Source of the DNA: Limnohabitans sp. DM1
GTDB lineage: Bacteria; Pseudomonadota; Gammaproteobacteria; Burkholderiales; Burkholderiaceae_C
Direction of reading: 5' to 3'
DNA: 64,000 nucleotides
Assembly: GCF_001269385.1 (NCBI RefSeq)
Contig: NZ_CXOO01000025.1
Span: forward strand, 25,210 to 89,209
The position numbers and the translations under genes are program-made. Every line of letters begins with the position of its first letter. The first letter of the stretch is position 1. This document shows positions 27,001-34,266 of this stretch, one piece after another. The notes under the pieces were generated by a model, which was given only the letters and a program-made list of their open reading frames with translations, was not told the DNA's origin and searched no databases.

Positions 27001-27306
27001 AGCGTGCCCGAGGCCGACGCCTGGGTGAACCAGCCCTTTGAGCTGCTGCTGCAAAAGTCTGGCCGCCGCCTGCAGGTGCCTGCCGAGCGCAGCGCCACTG
27101 AGGTGCTGGCCGAGGCGGGTGTGGGCATCAGTGTGAAATGCAGCGACGGCCTGTGCGGCGTGTGCGCCCTGCCTTACGATGCACAAGCCTCTGATGCGGT
27201 GGAGCACCGCGACTTTGTGCTCAGCCACAAAGAGCGGCAGCACAAAATCATCTTGTGCTGCTCACGCGCCCAGCAGGCCGGAGGTGTGATTAGCCTGGAT
27301 TTTTAA
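24088..27306 (+). CDS. BhbA/NpRdhA-type reductive dehalogenase fused to a flavin/2Fe-2S reductase
   Basis: 1072 aa. Residues about 1-370 form a degenerate copy of the cobalamin-binding fold; 395-690 form the functional copy. The duplication shows as KAAGYYFDASMMGICALP against KAASYYLGVDAVGLCAVP. Two 4Fe-4S motifs follow: C553-x2-C556-x2-C559-x3-C563-P, and C589, C602-x2-C605-x3-C609-PW. From about 750 a phthalate-dioxygenase-reductase-like module has RPYSLAG (flavin), GGIGVTPMI (NAD side) and a plant-type 2Fe-2S at C1018, C1023, C1026 and C1056 or C1057. There is no Tat signal, so it is cytoplasmic and catabolic, unlike respiratory RdhA. Self-sufficient NAD(P)H-driven dehalogenation of halophenolic acids is inferred from BhbA. 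The start at 24088 has AAAGGG; an ATG at 24001 is possible. Confidence 0.85.
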   Translation: MRLFSYRDRPVHLGPYPLERLRRTIHTPDDSALPPMQALRFEHDDPESMAHAMARYMAMFDLMRDGAVNPQIGEIPAEPDERALHLKAAGYYFDASMMGICALPASAWLPEPIRNPAVPALGEELAQSQPASFAAGMDMILADVLESARTVHGPIGHHSHAIVILVEFARDPKPGEPGCDWLTGTQEPRAAVLAAQTAVLLSSYLRMLGHEARAHSASCSDVDLARLALAAGLTLPDGGNPYVGQRYALAAVSTTLAIAPDQALAPQQNRWQSHGPAWWLGQGTFKGAFHRDAYARREFRQGAHPFETLKRQDTPTTFIDHDRVPRFPKRADFFARALFGDLGKTVQDDAKNAHYVMKSPIGACARRALGALLLLQFGPARGPVAASTLDPQRNADKLKAASYYLGVDAVGLCAVPEWAYYSHDAGGNPMPAYHANALNLLIDQGHETMEGASGDDWISVAQSMRAYLRFSLMGGILAEQIRRLGYSARVHSVLDGDVLQPPLLLLSGLGEVSRIGEVILNPFLGPRLKSGSVTTDMPMAPDQPIDFGLQSFCESCNKCARECPSGAITAGPKLMYNGYEIWKSDAEKCARYRITNAAGGMCGRCMKTCPWNLEGLLADSLWRQVAMKLPAAAPALARLDDLLDRGSINPVKKWWWDIELDKRTGRYVQAAQTHQRTLQKDLDLRYEDQTLAVYPADKMPQPYPVTYPVNREEGIARYQALLTPEQYQARLAAGQTEGLAPGPQPLPAEPPVFPVVLHKREEMAEGLARYEFKAPDGRELPPFTAGGHIDVVIAPEYQRPYSLAGDPADRSRYVLGVLREPPESGGRGGSALMHRAFREGRRVFVSRPVNHFALHEDATHSWLFAGGIGVTPMIAMAHRLHALGKPFDFHYSAASRNTAGFLKDLAEVPWAHQVQYHFKDEGQRADLMQLLPDFAAGGHVYTCGAPRFMDGVFEAATAHGWPSDALHREYFSVPEADAWVNQPFELLLQKSGRRLQVPAERSATEVLAEAGVGISVKCSDGLCGVCALPYDAQASDAVEHRDFVLSHKERQHKIILCCSRAQQAGGVISLDF

Positions 27307-27327
27307 CAACAGCAAGGGAGAAGTTTC

Positions 27328-28047
27328 ATGGACATGGTCAAACAAGTTTTCATCACCGGCGGCACCAGCGGCATTGGCGCGGCCATTGCACGGGCCTTTG
27401 CCGCCACCGGCGCCAGCGTCACCGCCACCGGTGCCACGCCTGCCGAAGTGGCGGCGGCGCAAGCCTCAAGCGCCAACCGCCTGATCGCCTTCCATGTGCT
27501 GGATGTGCGGCAAGCTGCGCATGTGAACAAGGTCCTGGGTGAATTTGCCGAGCTGGATGTGCTGGTCAACTGCGCGGGCATCATCCAGCGCAACGCCGAG
27601 CACGACCCGGAGGTGTTCGCACAGACCGTGGACATCAACCTGAACGGCACCATGCGTGTGTGCGCTGCGGCGCGTGCAGGCCTCAAAGCTCGCCAAGGCT
27701 GCATCGTCAACACCGCCTCGATGCTGAGCTTTTTTGGGGGCGGCCTCACGCCCGGCTACAGCGCCAGCAAGGGCGGCGTGGCGCAACTGACCAAGTCGCT
27801 GGCCATTGCCTATGCGGCCGACGGCATCCGCGTGAACGCAGTGGCCCCGGGCTGGATCGCCACGCCTTTGACCCAAGCCCTGCAGGACGACCCCACACGC
27901 AGCGCCCAGATCGTGGGCCGCACACCCATGGGCCGCTGGGGCCAACCCGAAGACGTGGCGGGTCCGGTGCTGTTTCTGGCCAGCCCGGCGGCGCGCTTTG
28001 TCACGGGCGTGGTCTTGCCGGTGGACGGGGGTTATTTGATCCAGTGA
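27328..28047 (+). CDS. Short-chain dehydrogenase/reductase
   Basis: 239 aa classical SDR. TGGTSGIG cofactor motif at residues 10-17, NCAG near 84, and catalytic Y144-S-A-S-K148 preceded by the serine in NTASMLS. The motif set suits NAD(H). It starts 21 bp after the dehalogenase gene with GGGAGA six bases before the ATG, so it is probably co-transcribed and may process a product of that pathway or be a general oxidoreductase. No substrate can be read from sequence. Confidence 0.88.
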   Translation: MDMVKQVFITGGTSGIGAAIARAFAATGASVTATGATPAEVAAAQASSANRLIAFHVLDVRQAAHVNKVLGEFAELDVLVNCAGIIQRNAEHDPEVFAQTVDINLNGTMRVCAAARAGLKARQGCIVNTASMLSFFGGGLTPGYSASKGGVAQLTKSLAIAYAADGIRVNAVAPGWIATPLTQALQDDPTRSAQIVGRTPMGRWGQPEDVAGPVLFLASPAARFVTGVVLPVDGGYLIQ

Positions 28048-28056
28048 GGCCCAAGC

Positions 28057-28080
28057 GAGGGGCCCTGCGCGGCGCCCCTC
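28057..28080. terminator. GC-rich hairpin between convergent genes
   Basis: GAGGGGC and GCCCCTC form a 7-bp stem with a 10-nt loop between the SDR and NIPSNAP genes. No long T run on either strand, so termination may be weak or factor-assisted. Confidence 0.4.
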
Positions 28081-28090
28081 TTGCGCCCGC

Positions 28091-28408
28091 TCAGGGCTGA
28101 GGGCCCCAAGGCGCGGACAACATAAGCTTGTTGTTTTGCTCGCGCATCAGCGGTCGGATTTTGGCGGCAAAAGCCATGAATTCAGGATCGGCAAACACCC
28201 CGGCCCAAAAGGCGCGGCGGTCGGCGTCGTCGTCGAACTTCCAGACATGGATCAGCTCATTGATCGCGCCCACATCGCCCGTGAAATAACCCACCAGTTT
28301 TTGCGGGTGCTTGGCCAGCGCAGGCCAGCCCTCGTTTTTGTAGTGCGAGATGACGTCGGACATCTTTCCGACGATCACGGAATAGGTGCGCAGCTCGTAA
28401 ATGGCCAT
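28091..28408 (-). CDS. NIPSNAP family protein
   Basis: 105 aa, one NIPSNAP domain. Starts with the typical YELRTYSVIVGKM and contains GYFTGDVGAINELIHVWKFDD and DADRRAFWAGVFADPEFMAF. It is a dimeric alpha+beta barrel related to ABM; bacterial members often accompany catabolic operons but lack a proven reaction. It is divergent from argE and convergent with the SDR. Confidence 0.87.
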   Translation of the reverse strand: MAIYELRTYSVIVGKMSDVISHYKNEGWPALAKHPQKLVGYFTGDVGAINELIHVWKFDDDADRRAFWAGVFADPEFMAFAAKIRPLMREQNNKLMLSAPWGPQP

Positions 28409-28550
28409 GAAAGCTCCAAGGGTGAGAGAAATAGACAGTTCACTTTAGGCGCACACGCCCCCTCGGCTTGTCGGCAAGGTGACGCAAACGGCCACCGGCC
28501 CCTGTAAGATGAAAACCGCCCGCCATGGGCCTTTTGGATGGAGTCCCCTC

Positions 28551-29795
28551 ATGAACGCCCCTCTTTCGCACACCGCCTTGTCGCCCGAACAAGGCCCTGC
28601 ACCAGCCGCCACACAGGCCGCAGACTTGGCCGCTCTGCCCCTCATCGAAAAATGGATCGCCTTTGCCACCGTCTCGCGCGACAGCAACCTGGCCTTGCTG
28701 GACTGGACCGAGGCTTACCTGAACGATTTAGGCATCCACTGCAGCCGCACCTACGACGACAGCGGTCAAAAAGCCAACCTCTGGGCCACGCTGCCTGCGC
28801 ACGACGGCGAAACCAAAGTGGGCGGCCTGGTGCTGTCGGGCCACACCGACGTGGTGCCGGTGGACGGCCAGCCTTGGGACACCGACCCGTTCAAGGTCGT
28901 GATCCAAGGCGACAAGATGTACGGCCGGGGCGTGACCGACATGAAGAGCTTTGGGGCCATCTGTTTGATGATGGTGCCTGAGCTGCTCAAGCGCAAACTC
29001 AAGCGCCCGATCCATCTGGCCTTCAGCTACGACGAAGAAGTCGGTTGCATCGGCGTGCGCCGCATGATCGCCGACATGCAGGCCCAGGGCTTCAAGCCTG
29101 CAGGCTGCATCGTGGGCGAGCCCACCGGCATGCAGGTGGTGATTGCGCACAAGGGCAAGCATTCGTACCAAACCACGGTGCACGGTTTTGAGGCGCACTC
29201 CTCGCTCACGCCGCTGGGCGTGAACGCGGTCGAGATCGCTTGCGAGTTTGTCGCCAAGCTCAAAAGCATGCACCGCGAGTTGGTGCAAAACGGCCCGTTT
29301 GACCCGATTTACGACGTGCCGCACACCACCATCCACACGGGCGTCATCGCTGGCGGCACCGCGCTCAACATCATCCCGCGTCAGTGCGAGGTGACTTGGG
29401 AAATCCGCCACCACCACATGAACACGCCGGAAGACCTGTTTGCCCGCGCCAAAGCCTTTGGCGAGAGCTTGGTGCCCGCCATGCAAGCGGTCGCGCCGGA
29501 CACGGGCATCACCCACGAGCTCAAATCGGTGCTGCCCGGTTTTGCCACGGCGGCCGACAGCGAGATCGCGCAGCTGTGTTTTTACTGCGCCGAGGTCGAC
29601 CCGGCCAGCGGCGCGGGCAAGGTGTCGTTTGGCACGGAAGCTGCTCTGTTCCACCAGGCGGGTGTGCCCACCATCGTGTGTGGCCCCGGCCACATCGCAC
29701 AGGCTCACCAGCCCAACGAATGGGTCACGTTGGACCAGCTGGCGTGGTGCGAGCGCTTCATGCGTCGCCTGGCCGACCGGGTGTGTGTGGCCTGA
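28551..29795 (+). CDS. argE: Acetylornithine deacetylase (M20 family)
   Basis: 414 aa. M20 metallopeptidase: GHTDVVPVDGQPWDTDPF (first zinc His and Asp), GRGVTDMKSFGAI (bridging Asp), YDEEVGCIGVRRM (catalytic and zinc glutamates), CIVGEPTGMQVV, a dimerisation domain with HGFEAHSS, and a final His in CGPGHIAQAHQPNEW. It deacetylates N-acetylornithine in arginine biosynthesis. The ATG after GGAG plus seven bases is chosen; the longer frame has no site. A Bug receptor gene follows 47 bp later, so a role on another N-acyl amino acid cannot be excluded. Confidence 0.88.
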   Translation: MNAPLSHTALSPEQGPAPAATQAADLAALPLIEKWIAFATVSRDSNLALLDWTEAYLNDLGIHCSRTYDDSGQKANLWATLPAHDGETKVGGLVLSGHTDVVPVDGQPWDTDPFKVVIQGDKMYGRGVTDMKSFGAICLMMVPELLKRKLKRPIHLAFSYDEEVGCIGVRRMIADMQAQGFKPAGCIVGEPTGMQVVIAHKGKHSYQTTVHGFEAHSSLTPLGVNAVEIACEFVAKLKSMHRELVQNGPFDPIYDVPHTTIHTGVIAGGTALNIIPRQCEVTWEIRHHHMNTPEDLFARAKAFGESLVPAMQAVAPDTGITHELKSVLPGFATAADSEIAQLCFYCAEVDPASGAGKVSFGTEAALFHQAGVPTIVCGPGHIAQAHQPNEWVTLDQLAWCERFMRRLADRVCVA

Positions 29796-29842
29796 ACACC
29801 GTCTGATTTTCAATGTTTTGAACCCATCACAAGGAAACTCTC

Positions 29843-30811
29843 ATGATGCAACGGCGTGAAATTTTGACGACCACTTTGGGCACAGCTTTGTTGTCTGCAG
29901 TGGGCATGGCGCAAGCGCAATCGGGCAAACCGGTACGAATCGTGGTGCCTTTTGCACCCGGTGGTGTGCAAGACATACTGGCTCGCTCGTTCTCGGTCGA
30001 GATGGGGGCGGCTCTGGGTCAAACCGTGATCGTGGAAAACCGCGCCGGTGCGGGGGGCACCATTGGCAACGCTTTTGTCGCCCGAGCCGAAGCCGATGGC
30101 TCGGTCATGGTCATGGCAGCGGCCAGCCACAACATTGCGGGCTCGCTCTACACCAAGCTGGCTTATGACCCGCAAAAAGACTTTGCGCCACTGGGCCACA
30201 TCGGCAGCGCCAGCTATGTGCTCATGGTGCACCCCGACGTGCCGGCCAAGACGGCCGCTGAATACATCCGCTACGCCAAGGCCAACCCCGGCAAGATGAA
30301 CTACGCCACGGCGGGCGTGGGCAGCGCCACGCATTTGTCCATGGCTTACTTCAACGGCTTGGCCGGTATCGATGTGGTGCATGTGCCACTCAAAGCCACA
30401 GGCGAGGCGATCAACGAGGTCATCTCCGGCCGCGCCCAGGCGGTGATTGCCGCCAGCATTGGGGCCTTGGCCTTTGCCAAGGACAGCCGCATCCGTCTGC
30501 TGGGCGTGACTTCGCCCAAGCGCAGCAAATACCTGTCTGATTTGCCCACGATTGCCGAAAGCGGCTTGCCAGGTTACCAGTTCGATTCGTGGTTTGGTTT
30601 GTTGGGTCCCGCAGGCGTGCCCGCAGAGCAGGCCAACCGCATCCATGCGGCGGTGAGCAAGCTGCTCAAGGACCCGGTGATTCTGGAGCGCCTGGACAAG
30701 CAAGGCATTGAGCCACGCGACCTGAGCAACGCCGACTTCGGCAAGCTGCTGGCCGCCGACTATGTCCGCATGGCGCAGGTGGTCAAGGCCTCGGGCGCGA
30801 AGATCGACTGA
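29843..30811 (+). CDS. Bug/TctC-family periplasmic solute receptor
   Basis: 322 aa, standard Bug length. Signal peptide with twin arginine (MMQRREILTTTLGTALLS) ending AQAQ. Family hallmarks: KPVRIVVPFAPGGVQDILAR, VIVENRAGAGGTIGNAFV, KANPGKMNYATAGVGSATHL, LPTIAESGLPGYQFDSWFGL. Bug proteins bind carboxylates or amides; most lack a cognate permease beside them, as here. RR followed by a less typical context makes Tat or Sec export both possible. Adjacent argE suggests a link to acylated amino acids, only as inference. Confidence 0.92.
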   Translation: MMQRREILTTTLGTALLSAVGMAQAQSGKPVRIVVPFAPGGVQDILARSFSVEMGAALGQTVIVENRAGAGGTIGNAFVARAEADGSVMVMAAASHNIAGSLYTKLAYDPQKDFAPLGHIGSASYVLMVHPDVPAKTAAEYIRYAKANPGKMNYATAGVGSATHLSMAYFNGLAGIDVVHVPLKATGEAINEVISGRAQAVIAASIGALAFAKDSRIRLLGVTSPKRSKYLSDLPTIAESGLPGYQFDSWFGLLGPAGVPAEQANRIHAAVSKLLKDPVILERLDKQGIEPRDLSNADFGKLLAADYVRMAQVVKASGAKID

Positions 30812-30824
30812 GCGTCCATCCTGC

Positions 30825-31268
30825 TCAATCAAATCCCCGAATCATCAACACAGGCACGGGCGACATGCGCATGATCTGCTCGGAACCACTGCCCAGCAAC
30901 ACACGTCCAATACCCCGTCTGCCGTGTGTCCCGATCACGATCAGATCAGCCCCCCAGTCGCCTGCGGCATCGGCCACCGACTCGCCCAGGCGCTGACCCA
31001 CGCGGTCAATCACCAAAGTGTCGGCCGTGACGTTGGCGGCACTGGCAGCCACCAAGCCGGTTTTCAAAATCTTCTCGGCATTGTCACGGGCCAGCCCGAT
31101 CAGCTCCCCCGTGTATTCATGCCCGCCGAGCAAGGACAACTCATCAATGCAATGCACCATGCGAATCTGCGCTTTTTCTGATTGGGCCATTTTGATGGCG
31201 TAGTCCAGCGCCTTGTTGGACGTGTTGCTGCCATCAATGGGCACGAGAATTTTCTTGAACAAGGACAT
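30825..31268 (-). CDS. Universal stress protein, UspA family
   Basis: 147 aa single-domain Usp. Begins KKILVPIDGSNTSNKALDYAI and carries the ATP-binding signature G-x2-G-x9-G-S in GTHGRRGIGRVLLGSGSEQI, so it belongs to the ATP-binding branch. Expressed in stress or stationary phase in other bacteria; specific role unknown. The start MSLFKKILVP is chosen by family length; an ORF extension upstream has no support. It is convergent with the Bug gene. Confidence 0.92.
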   Translation of the reverse strand: MSLFKKILVPIDGSNTSNKALDYAIKMAQSEKAQIRMVHCIDELSLLGGHEYTGELIGLARDNAEKILKTGLVAASAANVTADTLVIDRVGQRLGESVADAAGDWGADLIVIGTHGRRGIGRVLLGSGSEQIMRMSPVPVLMIRGFD

Positions 31269-31450
31269 GGTGGTCTCCAGTAAATGTTGCAGTGCCTGAA
31301 GCGTCCTGTCGAACGCCTCTGGCCGCATGGGTTGATTGCATGGTGTCAATCAATTCCCATGCTAGAGACATGTCTGTCGCGGCAACAGCCATCTTTCGAT
31401 CAATGGGGCTATGCCGGAAGTTATATACCCGGCGCAGGCCCCGCGACGTC

Positions 31451-31505
31451 GCAGGTCGGTGGCTTCGGCACAGGCCCACGTCGGGGTCTTCGACCACCGA
31501 CCTGC
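31451..31505. repeat. Type-1 palindromic repeat
   Basis: Bounded by GCAGGTCGGTGG and CCACCGACCTGC, an exact inverted repeat of 12 bp, with the shared interior CACAGGCCCACGTCGGGG. A short member of the family seen at 12143 and 19943. It lies upstream of the uspA gene. Confidence 0.75.
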
Positions 31506-31519
31506 AAAATATCGCAACC

Positions 31520-31545
31520 AACCACCCTGGTTTTCCGGGGTGGTT
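31520..31545 (-). terminator. Intrinsic-like terminator of the yceI gene
   Basis: ACCACCCTGG and CCGGGGTGGT pair over 10 bp (one mismatch) with a TTTT loop; on the minus strand it follows the yceI stop by about 27 bases. A modest T-rich tail (TTGGTTG) follows. Confidence 0.55.
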
Positions 31546-31571
31546 TGCCTATTCAACTTTTGAAACTGGGC

Positions 31572-32150
31572 TTACTGGACCACGGCTTCGATGGCGATGT
31601 CGATGCGCACTTCATCACCCACGTAAGGTGCGTATTTGCCCGCATTGAACTCGGTGCGCTTGATGGTGGTGAAGGCGTTGGCGCCCAGCGCTGGCTTTTT
31701 GATCATGGGGTGGGGCATGGCCTGGAAGCTGGTGACTGTCAGGGTCACGGGCTTGCTCACGCCTTTGATGGTCAGCTGACCTTCGATGGCTTTGGGCTTG
31801 TCGCCTTCAAACACCACTTGGGTCGATTTGAAAGTGGCGGTGGGGAATTTGGCCGTGTGCAGGAAGTCTTCGCCTTGGATGTGGCCGTTGAAGTCCACTG
31901 AGCCGGTGTTCACCGATTTGAGGTCAATCACGATGTCCACCGAGCCGGTTTTGGCTTCGGCGTCAAACACCACTTTGCCGGTGGTGTTGCTGAAGCTGCT
32001 CAGCTGCGTGGACAGGCCGAAGTGCGAATACGAAAAACGCGGGAAGGTGTGCGAGCTGTCCACGTTGTAGGTCACGGGCGCGGCCAAGGCCGAGCCTGCG
32101 GCCAGCGATGCGAAAGCCAAAGCGGCGGCGAGTTTTTTCAAAGATGTCAT
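31572..32150 (-). CDS. YceI family periplasmic protein (copy 1)
   Basis: 192 aa with Sec signal peptide (LAAALAFASLAAGSALAA). YceI lipocalin-like barrel: APVTYNVDSSHTFPRFSYSH, FPTATFKSTQVVF, GQLTIKGVSKPVTLTV. Members bind polyisoprenoid or fatty-acid-like lipids, possibly ubiquinone. It is the last gene of an operon with another YceI, cytochrome b561 and a DODA-type dioxygenase, which suggests a periplasmic redox or quinone-linked role. Confidence 0.92.
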   Translation of the reverse strand: MTSLKKLAAALAFASLAAGSALAAPVTYNVDSSHTFPRFSYSHFGLSTQLSSFSNTTGKVVFDAEAKTGSVDIVIDLKSVNTGSVDFNGHIQGEDFLHTAKFPTATFKSTQVVFEGDKPKAIEGQLTIKGVSKPVTLTVTSFQAMPHPMIKKPALGANAFTTIKRTEFNAGKYAPYVGDEVRIDIAIEAVVQ

Positions 32151-32192
32151 GGGAAAGCTCCTGTGTGAAAAAGTAAAAGGCCAAGGCCCGGT

Positions 32193-32759
32193 TTATTTGC
32201 CCGATTGAGCGGTGATGGAAAAGTTGACCTGGATGTCATTGGCCACCACATCGAACTTGGCCCACATGCCTTCGCCGATGCTGTAGTCGGCGCGTTTGAG
32301 GGTGAAGCCGCCGGTCAGCAGGCCGTCCTTGCCTTGTGCGCTGTGTTTCATGGGAAATTTCACCTCGCGCGTCATCCCCTTGATGCTGAGCGTGCCTTGC
32401 ACTTCATATTGGTTGGCTGCGGTTGGCTTGATCTGTTGGGCCACAAACTGGGCCTTGGGGAAGGCGGCGGTGTTGAACCACGATTTGGTGACCACTTCTT
32501 CGTCGGCCTCGCCCGAGCCGGTGTCCACGCTGGTCAGATCGACTTCAAAGCTGGCTTTGGCCTGTTCGGCCTTGGCGGGATCCAAGTGGAGCTGGGCGGC
32601 AAATTTCTTGAAGCGGCCGTCCATGGCCACGCCCATTTGCTTGTAGCTGAAGGTGACGCTGCTCTTGGCAGGCACGATGGACGTGTAAGGCGCGGCCTGG
32701 GCTTGCGCAGCCAGCGCGAGCGCCGACAGGGTGACGATGTGTTTCAAAGCAGTTTTCAT
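32193..32759 (-). CDS. YceI family periplasmic protein (copy 2)
   Basis: 188 aa from MKTALKHIV, with signal peptide ending AQAQAAPY. Same fold as copy 1 but diverged: SIVPAKSSVTFSYKQMGVAMDG, FNTAAFPKAQFVAQQI, GTLSIKGMTREVKFPM. It belongs to a deep YceI subgroup often encoded beside cytochrome b561. The operon's two copies are not recent duplicates, so they may bind different lipids. Start chosen by signal peptide position; the longer frame adds 36 unlikely residues. Confidence 0.9.
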   Translation of the reverse strand: MKTALKHIVTLSALALAAQAQAAPYTSIVPAKSSVTFSYKQMGVAMDGRFKKFAAQLHLDPAKAEQAKASFEVDLTSVDTGSGEADEEVVTKSWFNTAAFPKAQFVAQQIKPTAANQYEVQGTLSIKGMTREVKFPMKHSAQGKDGLLTGGFTLKRADYSIGEGMWAKFDVVANDIQVNFSITAQSGK

Positions 32760-32784
32760 GCGTGTTCTCAAAGCAAGGGGTGAA

Positions 32785-33318
32785 TCAACGTGCAGGCAAC
32801 ATGCGGCGCAGCGTGTCGTCTTTGTGAAAGAAGTGGTGGAAAAACGCGGCTGCGGCATGGCCTGCAATCAGCACCAGCAAGCCGATGTTCAAGGCCTCAT
32901 GCAACTCGGCCAGGCTGCGGCCCAGTGCCTTGTCTTTGCCAATCAGGTCAGGAATCGGCAGCACGCCAAACCAGACTGTGGGCACGCCCTTGGCCGAACT
33001 CATGAGCCAGCCACTCAAAGGGATGGCGATCATCAGCACATACAGCAGGAAGTGGCCTGCATGGGCTGCCATCTGCATATGGCGGGGCATGCTGTCCGGC
33101 AGGGCCGGTGGGCGGTGCGTGACGCGCCACAGCAGGCGCAGCCAGACCAGGAAAAACACGCTCACACCCGCCCATTTGTGCCACGAGTAGTACTGCAATT
33201 TTTCAGGCGACAGGGGCAGGTCGCTCATGTAATAGCCCAGCGCCAGCAGGCCAAAAATCATCAGGGCCATGAGCCAGTGCAGGCTTTGGGCAGTGCGCGT
33301 GTAGTGGGGCGTGTGCAT
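32785..33318 (-). CDS. Cytochrome b561
   Basis: 177 aa, four membrane spans with histidines in place for two b hemes: SLHWLMAL (H14), YSWHKWAG (H47), AAHAGHFLLY and AELHEALNIGLL with a further HAAAAFFHH. Bacterial b561 proteins pass electrons between quinol and periplasmic acceptors or act as superoxide:ubiquinone oxidoreductase. The gene lies between yceI copy 2 and the dioxygenase with short gaps. Confidence 0.93.
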   Translation of the reverse strand: MHTPHYTRTAQSLHWLMALMIFGLLALGYYMSDLPLSPEKLQYYSWHKWAGVSVFFLVWLRLLWRVTHRPPALPDSMPRHMQMAAHAGHFLLYVLMIAIPLSGWLMSSAKGVPTVWFGVLPIPDLIGKDKALGRSLAELHEALNIGLLVLIAGHAAAAFFHHFFHKDDTLRRMLPAR

Positions 33319-33339
33319 GGTGTGTGCTCCTTGAGGGTT

Positions 33340-34125
33340 TCAGTGAAAGCTGTAGCCATCCATGGCGATGACGTGGTCACTGATACCCCGGAAAAACGCC
33401 TCAGGCTGTGCGTCAGCACCCGCAGCACCCAGTGCGGTGAACAAGGGCAACAGGTGCTCGTCGCTGGGGTGGGCGCGTTGGCCTTCGACGTGCTGGCGGT
33501 ACGCCAGCAAGCCGGGCACATCGCGGGCCATCATGTGGGTGTGAATCCAGTCGGCAAAGGCCTGCACATAAGCCGGTGTGCCGCCGCCATGCCTGCTGAC
33601 CGCCATGAAGTCATGCAGGTTGTGGGTGATGTTGCCCGAGGCCATGACCAGAATGTTCTGCGCAGCCAGCAAGGCCAGTGCTTGGCCCACCCGGTAAGCG
33701 TGCGCCGGGCCCAGGCGGCTTTGCACCGACAGTGGCACCACCGGGATGTCGGCATCCGGGAACATCTGGCGCAGCGGCATCCAGGCCCCGTGGTCCAGGC
33801 CACGCTGGGCGTCTTGTGCCACGGGCAAACCGGCATGCTGCAAAGCCATGACGACCTGAGCGGCGACTTCGGGGCAGCCTGTGGCGGGGTAGTGCATCTG
33901 GTAAAGCCGGGGGTCAAAACCGCCAAAGTCGTGAATGGTTTCGGGCCGGGTGGCAAAGCCCACGGTGGGCACCACCGTGTCCCAGTGCGGGCTGAGCACC
34001 ACGATGGCGCGGGGCGTTCCCAGTTGGGTCGCAACGTGGCTCATGGCTGCGCCCGCTGCACCGGGGTGCAGGGCAAACATGGGTGAGCCATGGGGCACAA
34101 AAAGAACGGGGCGGCGGGCAGACAT
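33340..34125 (-). CDS. DODA-type extradiol dioxygenase (LigB superfamily)
   Basis: 261 aa. Metal-site features: LFVPHGSPMFAL (H12), LSPHWDTVVP, GLDHGAWMPLRQMFPDADIPVVPLS, SGNITHNLHDF and HPSDEHLLPLF. The YgiD/4,5-DOPA dioxygenase group uses zinc or iron to open catechols. The physiological substrate in bacteria is unclear. It heads the operon dioxygenase, cytochrome b561, yceI, yceI and is divergent from a LysR gene, its likely regulator. The start MSARRP is chosen because upstream residues are not conserved. Confidence 0.9.
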   Translation of the reverse strand: MSARRPVLFVPHGSPMFALHPGAAGAAMSHVATQLGTPRAIVVLSPHWDTVVPTVGFATRPETIHDFGGFDPRLYQMHYPATGCPEVAAQVVMALQHAGLPVAQDAQRGLDHGAWMPLRQMFPDADIPVVPLSVQSRLGPAHAYRVGQALALLAAQNILVMASGNITHNLHDFMAVSRHGGGTPAYVQAFADWIHTHMMARDVPGLLAYRQHVEGQRAHPSDEHLLPLFTALGAAGADAQPEAFFRGISDHVIAMDGYSFH

Positions 34126-34245
34126 GGGGCTTGCGGTGAAGGTGTTGGGTGACTGTGGGAGTCCTTGATGGAGGTGCAAGGGCTGCCGATGTGTTGAACT
34201 GTAGGGCCTTCAGTAGCTAAGAAAAAGTGGCCAATGTGCAAATAT

Positions 34246-34266
34246 TTGTTGCAAAATTGGCAACAA
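34246..34266. promoter_or_regulatory. LysR-type palindrome at the regulator start
   Basis: TTGTTGC and GCAACAA are exact inverted repeats separated by 7 bp, within the divergent region between the dioxygenase operon and the LysR gene; the last base is the A of the LysR start codon. The site has the T-N11-A arrangement LysR proteins use, so autorepression is likely. Confidence 0.55.

Noticed and set aside
24073..27243. 1056-codon minus-strand frame opposite the dehalogenase
   Set aside because: An antisense shadow caused by high GC and codon bias; no family motif, while the plus strand has clear domains.
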